A stretch of DNA of 64,000 bases from positions 38,447,741 through 38,511,740 of the forward strand of contig CM041465.1 in assembly GCA_023213395.1 (NCBI GenBank), written 5' to 3'. This stretch comes from Cycas panzhihuaensis. Lineage: Eukaryota > Cycadophyta. Within the stretch, counting starts at the first letter, position 1, and each line of letters opens with the position of its first letter. Made by a program: the position numbers and the translations under genes. Below, piece by piece: positions 42,131 to 50,064 of the stretch. Below the pieces are notes generated by a model. That model saw only the letters and a program-made list of their open reading frames with translations. It did no database searches and was not told where the DNA came from.

Positions 42131-42600
42131 GTTTCCAATGGAAGATGTCCATACTTCAAATGCCATACTTTATTATCAAAATTTGCGTGATCTGTGCTTT
42201 TGGATCAGAACAGGGCATTACAGGATCTGCAACAAGTTTATACAGATCATTGTTTCTAGTACCTTTGGCAATGACTTCCCCATTATTTTTTACATCCATT
42301 ATCAAACAAAGGCCATTTTCATCAAACACTATTCGCAACCCTTTTTTACTGAGTTGAGAGACAGACAAGAGATTCATCTTAAGATCAGGAACCCATAGCA
42401 CATTTCCAATTTTCTTTACATTGCCCTGAACATTAATGGACATAGTGCCTATTCCTTTGATTTCTAAAGGATATTTGTCACCTAATTCGACTGACTTATG
42501 GACATCATAGGGTTTCAAATTTTCAAACTAGTCATGACGACTTGTCATGTGTCGGGGTGCTCCTGAATCAATAAACCAAGTGTCAGTTTCTTTTAGACCT
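42131..42600 (-). pseudogene. R9 protease and pre-integrase segment
   Basis: Protease reads DTWFIDSGAPRHMT at 42552-42590, retaining Asp-Ser-Gly, then a TAG near 42530. The frame 42518-42156 continues with ELGDKYPLEIKGIGTM, VPDLKMNLLSVSQLSKKGL and NDLYKLVADP, the usual stretch between protease and the integrase zinc region. Confidence 0.87.
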
Positions 42601-43170
42601 GCTAATAGGGCAACTATAAAGGCAGTTTCTTCTTCATCTTCTTCCACTTGTTCTTGGCTGTAGTTCCCCACAGGTCTTTTCCCTCTCTGAATGTCCGATC
42701 GCCTCTGAGAACATTGATATGGGTAATGACCACCCTGTCCACAATGATAACATATTTCAAACATTCTGCAAGTACTGGCAAGGTGTCCAGGTCTGCCACA
42801 ATTGAAGCATATCCTGGAATCACGACTTCTACCACGTCCTCTGTTATCCAGATATCATCCACGACCAGGAGTCCTGGACTCTGGAGTTTGACCTCTTTCT
42901 CGTGATTGGTTTCATTCTCGCGGTCCCATGTTTAATCTGGAAGCGAATGCATCTTCCAGTTCTGTTGAATCTTCATAACGCCTGTTTCTTTGTTCCTGTC
43001 TAAGTAATATTCCTGTTAGTTCATCAAGAGTCGTTGTATCAATTTGATTATTGTTCGTAATTGTGTTGATGGTTATGTCAAAGGTCTTGGGCAATTTGCT
43101 GGCAACCATATGAATGAGCTCTGAATCGGACAGAATTTCTCCAGCACTCATTAGATCATTTCTAAGAGAA
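42601..43170 (-). pseudogene. R9 gag, C-terminal half
   Basis: On minus this covers KLPKTFDITINTITNN, LTGILLRQEQRNRRYED, DAFASRLNMGPRE, an arginine-glycine-rich stretch and two zinc knuckles (about 42715-42815), the second of the form CYHCGQGGHYPYQC. Stops lie in the RG-rich part near 42860 and 42910. The N-terminal half is at 48357-48740, separated by R10. Confidence 0.88.
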
Positions 43171-43175
43171 GTTAC

Positions 43176-43393
43176 TGTTGAGATATAATGTTTTATCTAG
43201 GAAAGAAAAGGGGGCCATGTTAGACCCACCCTTTAATGTACTCATAAGATCGTGCCACTTGGCAGTATCCAAGTGATCGGTTACATTAGTAGTTGTAACC
43301 ATCACATCACTGTTGTATATTTAAGCAGATTGAATCTCAATAGAAATCATGTACACTCTTTTCTCTGTTTAAATTTTGCTCTGATTTTCAACA
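43176..43393 (+). repeat. R10 5' LTR (218 bp)
   Basis: Starts TGTTGAGATATAATG and ends TTTTCAACA. A TATA-like TGTATATTTAAG is near 43314. Confidence 0.96.
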
Positions 43394-43405
43394 TGGTATC
43401 AGAGC
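43394..43405 (+). other. R10 primer-binding site
   Basis: TGGTATCAGAGC abuts the LTR; exact match to the initiator-methionine tRNA 3' end complement. Confidence 0.95.
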
Positions 43406-43530
43406 AGGCCTGTTTAATCTGATTCCTCTTCTGGTGAATTTCCTCTGTCAAGACATCTCAGTCAAGAGTGCAGAAAGGAGACAAAGCAGTAGGTAGTTTT
43501 TTGCAAGTCAAAGATCATACATTTCTTCAG

Positions 43531-43570
43531 TGTACGGAACCGTACGGATCTGTACGGACGTGTACGGATG
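43531..43570 (+). promoter_or_regulatory. R10 leader motif cluster 1: exact 10-bp-phased GTACGGA array
   Basis: Four copies of GTACGGA start at 43532, 43542, 43552 and 43562, exactly 10 bp apart, each preceded by C or T. The array lies 138-175 nt after the primer-binding site. R7, R9, R5 and R1 carry related clusters at matching positions. CCGTACGG within it is a perfect palindrome, so it could form intermolecular RNA contacts or bind a protein on one helical face. Function is not known. Confidence 0.7.
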
Positions 43571-43979
43571 GAAAATTTTCAAAGTGCTCGGATCGAAGCC
43601 AAATTTTGTGGGGAGATAGATCAGAGGACGCTGAACGTATTTCTCTTCTGGAGCGAGTTCGTCTGAGACCGTTTGCGAGCCAAAAGGCCCTCGAACCCGA
43701 TCCAGCGGGATTGAGGAGATTTTCTCGAAATTTCATCGATCGCTCTCAATATCGGGTAATTTCTGTCCTAAACTCTTCTTAGTGACAGTACATGAAGATT
43801 TCAGGCCGATTCGAAGGATTTCTTTCAGTATTTTCACAAATTTTTTCTCAAATCCGATTTCTGCCCTAGCCGCCGATTTTCATTCTAAGCCAGATTTCTC
43901 TCTTCTGAGAAATTTTTTTGAGAAACCGTCTTCAATTTTGGAACGGTGCCTGAGAAACCTTCGATTTGAGGTACACTTG

Positions 43980-44012
43980 TATTTTGGCCGTACACCTAGG
44001 GTTTCGTACGGA
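43980..44012 (+). promoter_or_regulatory. R10 leader motif cluster 2 before gag
   Basis: CCGTAC and CGTACGG words lie about 55-75 nt before the gag ATG at 44066, matching cluster 2 of R1, R5, R7 and R9. Confidence 0.45.
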
Positions 44013-44065
44013 ATTCGCAAACCGCATTTTACAGACCCCAAAATCTGGTTTTAACCTGAAAAACA

Positions 44066-45015
44066 ATGTCTTCCTCTCTCATCACTCTACCTGAACCAGA
44101 AAAATTAACTGGTTCAAATTACCATGTATGGAAAATTAAAATGGAAACCATTTTGAGGATGAAAATGCTCGAAATTCTTTGAAGGGACGAGAAAAAACGT
44201 CCTTCTGTTGGTGATGATAAGTTAGGAAATTGGATTGAAAGAAATAATATGGCTAGTCTCATTTTAAAAATGTCTATTTCGGACTCTGTTCTTATTTATG
44301 TCGAGAAATTGAATCAGGCTTTTGAAATCTGGAAATGCCTGGAAAATTTATACGGACAAAAGAATAAGGCAAGAATAATTGCACTCAAAGACTTCACATG
44401 AAAGAAAATGAAGAGGTAGAAGAATTTATGCATAAAATCATTACTGTGAGAAATAATCTCTTGAGTCTTTGGAGGCATAATATCCGAACAAGATCTTGTG
44501 GAAATTATGTAGCAAAAGCCAAAGTCATTTGATACAATTGTCAACACTATCACCGATAGTGACAGGTTAAACAAATTAACTCTTGATGAATTGACAGGTT
44601 TGCTGCTAAGACAAGAACAAAGAAACAAAAGATACGAAAACACGACAGAATTGGAGGATGCATTTGCATCCAGACTGAATCTCGGGCCAAGAGGAAGACA
44701 ACAATTTCGAGGACCGTGCGAGCGCCGATTCCAGAGGACGAGGACACTGGCCAAACTCCAGAGGACGAGGACGCGGCAGAGAAAATAGAATATGCTACAA
44801 CTGTGGAAGAACTGGACATTTCGCCAGCAATTGTAGAATCTTTGACATATGCTGCTACTGCGGACAAAGTGGACACTATCCTTATCAGTGCCCACAAAGA
44901 CGAAGTGAAATTTATAAAGGAAAACGACCTATTGGCGGATCTGACAAAGAAAAGGATGAAGAAGAAGAAGAAGAAGAGGAGACGGCCTTCATCACAGCAT
45001 TGGTTACCGAAATGA
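44066..45015 (+). pseudogene. R10 gag
   Basis: The ATG at 44066 begins MSSS and the frame reads KLTGSNYHVWKIKME. It stops at a TGA near 44180 and is broken again by a short deletion near 44395 and a TAG near 44510. The later part has LTLDELTGLLLRQEQRNKRYE, DAFASRLNLGPRGR, an RG-rich stretch with frame changes and two intact-looking zinc knuckles at 44793-44891, then an acidic linker (EEEEEE) leading to protease. Confidence 0.87.
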
Positions 45016-45230
45016 AAGACAAAGACATATGGTACATAGATTCAGGAGCCTCTAAACATATGACAAGTCGGGAAGAATGGTTCCAAACCATGAATCCATA
45101 CAATATGGACAAGTCGGTGAAATTTGGGTGACAAGTATTCCCTTAATATAAAAGGGATTGGAACCATTCAGTAAACCTGAGTGGAAATGAAAAAAGAATT
45201 GGAAATGTTCTATTTGTACTAGATCTAAAA
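45016..45230 (+). pseudogene. R10 protease
   Basis: The active site DSGAS is at 45039-45053, intact, followed by KHMTSREEW. A frame break lies near 45115-45125 and a stop near 45171. The second half leads into the LNLLSVSQLSKKG motif at 45230, so the domain is complete in length. Confidence 0.86.
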
Positions 45231-46334
45231 ATGAATCTCCTCTCTGTCTCTCAACTGAGCAAAAAGGGTTTGAGAACCATTTTTGATGAAGAAGGGAATT
45301 GCCACATTTTGGATATGAAAAAAGATGGAAAAATTGTTGGAAAAGGAGTCGATGCAATGATCTTTACAAACTCTGTCCGATCCTGTACTTCCTTATCTCG
45401 GAAGAAAAAGCTTGTCGCTCTTAAATCTAATAATAAAGCATGGCATTTAAGGTATGGACATCTCTCAATTGATACACTTAAACAAATGGAAAAGTCAGGA
45501 ATGGTAAATGGTTTACCTAATATTTCATCAGATACATTTGTTTGTAAAGGTTGTCAACTTGGGAAACAGCACAGACTTCCTTTTAAAGAAAGCACTTGGA
45601 AAGCTCAGTCTAAATTAGAATTGATACACACAGACATCTGTGGTCCAATTTCACCTTTGACAATTAATGGATGCAGATACTTCTTAACTTTCATTGATGA
45701 CTTCACCCGGAAGGTTTGGGTATATTTCTTACATAATAAGTCAGAAGTTTTTGAAACATTTAAAGAATTTAAGGCAGAAGCAGAGTTAGAATCAGGAATG
45801 AAGATGAAATGCATCAGATCAGATGGAGGAGGAGAATATATGTCAAAAGAGTTTCTAAATTACTGTAAAGACAGAGGGATTCGTAGAAAAGTTACAACTC
45901 CTTCAAATGGAGTAGCTGAAAGAAAGAATAGAACTCTGATGGAAATGGCTCGAAGCATGATGTATGGAGCAAAAATATCTGAGACATATTGGGCAGAAGC
46001 AGTTAGCACAGCATGCTATCTAATAAACAGAAGTCCAACAAGAGCATTGAAGAACGTCACTCCAGAAGAAGCTTGGACAGGACAAAAACCCGATGTAAGT
46101 TTTCTCAAAGTGTTTGGCAGTCAAGCATTTGTGCATATTCCTGATAAAAGGAGGTCCAAATTAGATGCAAAAAGCATAGAATGTGTCTTAATAGGATACA
46201 GTAAAAATTCAAAGGCATATAATTGCATAGATCCAAGAACAAATAAAATCTATGTGAGTAGAGATGTCGTCTTTAACGAAGAAAACTCAGTTGAATCTTC
46301 ACAAATTAAAGTAATAGAAAAAGAAAAAGAATAG
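45231..46334 (+). CDS. R10 integrase (open 367-codon frame)
   Basis: The open frame holds the protease-integrase join (MNLLSVSQLSKKGL), the HHCC region (AWHLRYGHLSIDTLKQM ... CKGCQLGKQHRLPF, near 45440-45590) and the catalytic core: FIDDFTRKVWVYF near 45695, RSDGGGEYMSKEFL near 45818 and NGVAERKNRT near 45905. It ends in the C-terminal domain (FLKVFGSQAFVHIPDKRR, CVLIGYSKNSKAYNC, VSRDVVFNEE). About four residues are missing between TTPS and NGVAER compared with relatives (the PYTPQQ stretch). The frame stops at 46332. All D-D-E residues and zinc ligands are present. As a fragment of a larger polyprotein it would need upstream gag in frame. Confidence 0.88.
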   Translation: MNLLSVSQLSKKGLRTIFDEEGNCHILDMKKDGKIVGKGVDAMIFTNSVRSCTSLSRKKKLVALKSNNKAWHLRYGHLSIDTLKQMEKSGMVNGLPNISSDTFVCKGCQLGKQHRLPFKESTWKAQSKLELIHTDICGPISPLTINGCRYFLTFIDDFTRKVWVYFLHNKSEVFETFKEFKAEAELESGMKMKCIRSDGGGEYMSKEFLNYCKDRGIRRKVTTPSNGVAERKNRTLMEMARSMMYGAKISETYWAEAVSTACYLINRSPTRALKNVTPEEAWTGQKPDVSFLKVFGSQAFVHIPDKRRSKLDAKSIECVLIGYSKNSKAYNCIDPRTNKIYVSRDVVFNEENSVESSQIKVIEKEKE

Positions 46335-47700
46335 GAAACTGCCGGACACAAAGTAATGCAAGAAGATGAGCCAGAAAATAAGTCAGAAGTTACTTCAAAA
46401 GACCAAGCAACTGAAAAAGGAAATGATTCAGAAATCACTTCAGAAGAAGGACAAGCTGATTCATAAATCGTCAATCACCAAGGAGACACCATCGAAAAGA
46501 AGATCCACGAAGCAGAAAAAGTTGCCAAAATGGTATATCAAAACAGTTGAAGAAGGAAATATAATAGAACAGAAAACCCGGGGACAAAGGTCAAGAGCCC
46601 TTCTAAGCAAAGTTGAACCACAAAATTTTGAAGAAGCAAAAGATCATCAAGAATGGAGAGAAGCAATGGACAATGAAGTAAATTCAATCAAGAAAAATCA
46701 AACATGGGAATTAGTAGAACTACCTGCTAATAAATCCACCAGAAAGCGCAAATGGGTTTACAAAACAAAGAAAGGAGTAGATGGCAAAATTGAGAAACAC
46801 AAGGCAAGGTTAGTTGCAAAGGGATACACCCAAACAGCAGGTGTAGATTTTGATGAGACCTTTTCTCCAGTAGCAAAGATGAACACAGTAAGGATAGTAA
46901 TAGCCTTGGCTGCTGCCCAAAGTTGGGGAATCTCTCAGGTGGATGTAAAGAGTGCCTTCTTAAACGGTGAACTAGAAGAAGAAGTCTATATGCAACAACC
47001 AGAAGGATATCTTTGAGCAGGACGTGAGAATCTAGTCTCAAATTGAAAAAGGCCTTGTATGGGCTAAAACAAGCGCCACGTGCAGTATGCAAAATTAGAT
47101 CACTTTCTTGAAGAAAATAAGTTTATTCGTGCAACTCGGACTCGATCAGACATAAGAAAACGAACAACAAGATAACAATAATTGTTGTCTATGTAGATGA
47201 TATGCTCCTTCTTGGGAATGATGTAGAAGGAATTAAGTGGATCAAAAGTCAACTTCAAAGTGAAATTTGAAATGATAGACTTGGGTTCACTAAATTATTA
47301 CTTGGGACCGGAGATAGGTCAACATCAAAACTACATAACTTTGTCCCAAAGTAACTACATCAAAAATCGCTTCGATTTCGGATGGAGAATTGCAATCCAT
47401 GCACAACACCCATGGAAACAAATTGTGATCTAACGAGAGATAGTATGGAAAAGGATGCCGATGTTACTTTATGCGGACAAATGATTGGAAGTCGATTTAT
47501 TTGTGACCACGGGCTCGATATATCCTACTCGATGGGACTAATACCAAGATATATGCGTAATCCAAAATTGAGACACGGCAAGCCGCAAAAAGAATTACGA
47601 GATATCTCAAAGGAACAACAGATCTCAAGTTAGTATATTCAAAGGCATCCAATCGAAATAACGAGTACTACGATTACGAGGTGGTGACAAAGAACAAAGA
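46335..47700 (+). pseudogene. R10 reverse transcriptase with an indel-dense patch
   Basis: The first part is open (46366-47016): [102 protein letters not shown], then a TGA at 47014. From there to about 47700 the palm (LYGLKQAPRA near 47060, YVDDM at 47190-47201, LGSLNYYLG near 47285) and the RNase H connection appear only in short pieces across all frames. Many 1-3 base indels, often beside CG, separate them. Flanking parts are clean, so the damage is localised. Confidence 0.87.
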
Positions 47701-48133
47701 AAATCAACAAGTGGATATTATTTTTTCTTAGGAGCTTCAGCAATCTCATGGTGCAGTAAGAAACAAGCTACAATAGCTCTCTCCTCTACAGAAGCAGAAT
47801 ATAAAGCAGCCACATTAGCAACCTGTGAAGCTGTCTGGTTAAGACAACTTTTACTTGACTTGAATCAACAGCAGAAATGAGCAACTTCTCTAAAATGTGA
47901 CAACCAAAGTGCCATCAAGCTGACCAAAAATCCAATTCTACATGCAAGAACAAAACATATTGAAGTTCATCATCACTTTATAAGAGAAAAAGTGCAGAAT
48001 AAAGAGATAGACTTGGAATACTGTCCAACATCTAAGCAAGTTGCAGATCTCCTGACAAAACCTCTTGGGAGAGAAAGGCTCAAATATTTAAGAGACAAGA
48101 TAGGACTTTTAGAGATAAAACATTAAGAGGGGG
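47701..48133 (+). pseudogene. R10 RNase H and polypurine tract
   Basis: After the damaged patch the sequence is clean: [51 protein letters not shown] with one TGA near 47878, then CDNQSAIKLTKNPILHARTKHIEVHHHFIREKVQNKEIDLEYCPTSKQVADLLTKPLG to TAA at about 48124. The purine run AAGAGGGGG precedes the 3' LTR. Confidence 0.9.
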
Positions 48134-48351
48134 TGTTGAGATATAATGTTTTATCTAGGAAAGAAAAGGGGGCCATGTTAGACCCACCCTTTAATGTACT
48201 CATAAGATCGTGCCACTTGGCAGTACCCAAGTGATCAGTTACATTAGTAGTTGTAATCATCACATCACTGTTGTATATTTAAGCAGATTGAATCTCAATA
48301 GAAATCATGTACACTCTTTTCTCTATTTAAATTTTGCTCTGATTTTCAACA
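48134..48351 (+). repeat. R10 3' LTR (218 bp)
   Basis: Starts TGTTGAGATATAATG, ends TTTTCAACA and is followed by the duplicated GTTAC. Four substitutions relative to the 5' copy. Confidence 0.96.
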
Positions 48352-48356
48352 GTTAC

Positions 48357-48740
48357 CTTGTGTATAAATTTTGTTACTGTGTCATGATCTCTCATGTACA
48401 ATTTATACAATTCTTCTTTCAAGACAAATATTCGGGCCTTGTTCTTTTGACCAAATAAATTTTCAAAGCATTTCCAAATGCTTGAAGTAGAGGTTAATTT
48501 CTCAATGTATACCAACAAGAAATCTGCTACAGAAAGTTTGAGAATAATAACACCTGCATTATCCCTTTCTAACCAGCTAGATAAGGTAGCACTGGCATCA
48601 TCTGGTCTGGTTTTAGCCCCAACAGCAATATTCCAAGCGTTTCTGGCCCTGAGACGGGTTTCAATTTTGATTTTCCATATGTGATAGTTACCTTCTGTAA
48701 GTTTGTCTTGTTCTGTCAGTCCAAACAAAGGTGAGGCCAT
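48357..48740 (-). pseudogene. R9 gag, N-terminal half
   Basis: The ATG at 48740-48738 begins MASPLFGL and the frame is open to the R10 insertion: NYHIWKIKIETRLRARNAW, LKLSVADFLLVYIEKL, SSIWKCFENLFGQKNKARIFVLKEELYKL. It is open further upstream, but MAS aligns with R5 and R7 gag starts. It joins 43170 once R10 is removed. The N-terminal half shows no stop. Confidence 0.88.
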
Positions 48741-49379
48741 GATTAACAGTATAAAAAGGTTACGGGCGATCGCTCGTACAGATGTCTGATTTCCGTACAA
48801 ATCCTAGGTGTACGGACTAGGGCAAAAAATATCTCAAAAGAAGCGTCTTTGAAACGCGAACCAAGATCTGAAGGTATTTTTCTGAGATCTATTCTCAAAT
48901 GAGAGAAATCTGGCTTCGATTGAAAATGAGAGTGGCTAGGGTTTTTAACGTTTTCTTAAAAAATCTTCAAAAAGAAGTCATAAAATCTATTCGAACTTCA
49001 AAGAGATCTAATTGAAATGAAGATACAAAGATTTTGAGTCCAGTAATACCCGAATTTATGTCCAGATTTAAGAGAAAATCGATTTTCCCTTTCAAACCTT
49101 GTGCGGACTGGTAATCGCCTGATTTGGCCCCCGAAATGGCACCTGATGGCTTCGATGCAGAAGAGAAAGTTGCTAAGCGCCTCGAGATCTACTTGCACGT
49201 CAATTTTTGTCTCAATCCGACAACTTCAAATTTTTCTCGTCCGTACGGTTCTGTACAAGTCTGTACATAGTCATTAAATGCTTTGATCAGTGCATGGAGA
49301 GCCTCCGTAACTCGTCTCCTGAAGACCTTTGACCTTTTCACAGAACAATGTTCTTTTCCTTCAGCGATTAGGCTGAACA
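48741..49379 (-). other. R9 untranslated leader
   Basis: This is 640 bp without a coding signal. Motif cluster 2 (GTACGG/GTACGAG words) is at 48772-48825, 30-90 nt before gag. Cluster 1 is listed separately at 49240-49267. Confidence 0.75.
49240..49267 (-). promoter_or_regulatory. R9 leader motif cluster 1: 10-bp-phased GTAC array
   Basis: On minus, GTACAGA, GTACAGA and GTACGGA follow each other at exact 10-bp spacing, with the palindrome CCGTACGG in the last unit. The array lies 125-155 nt after the primer-binding site, matching R10 and R7. Confidence 0.62.
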
Positions 49380-49391
49380 CCTCTGATACCA
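49380..49391 (-). other. R9 primer-binding site
   Basis: Minus strand TGGTATCAGAGG abuts the LTR, one base different at the end from the usual initiator-tRNA complement. Confidence 0.9.
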
Positions 49392-49579
49392 TGTTGAGAT
49401 TAGGTTTAGGAGACAGAAGACTGATGAGATAACGTGACAATATTATTGAGAGAATGATGTTCTTTAAATACAACGCAAAATGGTAACCGTTAGACCTTGT
49501 CGGTTAACCAACCAATTAACTGAGTAGCTAACTACTCATATTAAATACATAATTAGAGGTAAAACATTACCTCTCAACA
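49392..49579 (-). repeat. R9 5' LTR (188 bp)
   Basis: Starts TGTTGAGATTAGG and ends CTCAACA on plus, followed by the duplicated TAAAA; pairs with 39305-39492. Confidence 0.95.
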
Positions 49580-49689
49580 TAAAATAGCCTCAAAATGGCT
49601 CCAAATGACTTCGACCTTGTTGAGAAAGTTGTTGTTGTCACTGAGATCTATTTGCTAATCAAATTTCGTTTGATTCTGACAAACTTGAA

Positions 49690-49706
49690 AATTTGGTCTA
49701 TACACG
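49690..49706 (-). promoter_or_regulatory. R5 leader motif cluster 1 (degenerate)
   Basis: On minus, GTATGGACGT and GTATAGACC are 10 bp apart, 160-175 nt after the primer-binding site. This appears to be a decayed form of the R10 and R9 arrays. Confidence 0.45.
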
Positions 49707-49853
49707 TCCATACAGTGAAAAATTTGCAGTCCTTTTTCTCTTCTCATCTTTTGTATGATAATTAATCTAGACCTCTTGAAAGATAATTGTACTTGAATTG
49801 ATTCAGTCTCCCAAAATTCCTTAGACAAATTCCTTCAAATGGTTAGAGTTCCC

Positions 49854-50064
49854 GCTCTGATACCATGTTGAAAATTAGACCCTCAATTAATGAAGAAGGG
49901 TAGAATCTCTCTTGATTATTGATGAAGGGAGACCTCCTTTAAATACAACAGACTTTGTAACCGTTATGTTGTTATTACATTAAAACATATGAGTTAAGAA
50001 TAAATGAGGGTCTTAATACATTGCCCCTTTTAATGATCCTAGGATAAAACATTACATTCTAACA
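49854..50064 (-). repeat. R5 5' LTR (49866-50064, 199 bp) and primer-binding site
   Basis: The LTR starts TGTTGAAAATTAG and ends TCTAACA on plus and is followed by the duplicated ATGTA. The primer-binding site at 49854-49865 reads TGGTATCAGAGC on minus and abuts the LTR. Eleven differences separate this LTR from 16397-16595. Confidence 0.94.

Larger units (their letters stand above)
43176..48351 (+). mobile_element. R10: complete Ty1/copia element, youngest layer of its branch
   Basis: R10 is 5176 bp with two 218-bp LTRs differing at four positions (1.8%) and target duplication GTTAC (43171-43175 and 48352-48356). It inserted into gag of R9 in opposite orientation; the R9 gag frame becomes continuous when R10 and one GTTAC are removed. 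The integrase frame is open for 367 codons, but the RT region 47020-47700 is dense in small indels. Confidence 0.97.
39305..49579 (-). mobile_element. R9: Ty1/copia element hosting R10
   Basis: R9 has two 188-bp LTRs (39305-39492 and 49392-49579) differing at 7 positions (3.7%) and target duplication TAAAA (39300-39304 and 49580-49584). Without R10 it is about 5.09 kb. It inserted into the R5 leader in the same orientation. Domains on minus are gag with double zinc knuckle, protease with DSGA, integrase, RT and RNase H. Confidence 0.96.
16397..50064 (-). mobile_element. R5: Ty1/copia element split by three later insertions
   Basis: R5 has 199-bp LTRs at 16397-16595 and 49866-50064 and target duplication ATGTA (16392-16396 and 50065-50069). 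Removing R6, R7 (with R8) and R9 (with R10) leaves about 5.19 kb in the pieces 16397-16604, 24102-25519, 36220-39304 and 49585-50064. Domain order on minus is gag, protease, integrase, RT, RNase H. LTRs differ at 11 of 199 positions (5.5%). Short LTRs, about 5.2 kb size, double zinc knuckle and TACGG leader motifs tie it to R1, R7, R9 and R10. Confidence 0.95.

Noticed and set aside
43176-48351. R9 and R10 LTRs as one family because both begin TGTTGAGAT
   Set aside because: Beyond the first nine bases the LTRs differ in sequence and length (188 and 218 bp), and each pair has its own duplication.
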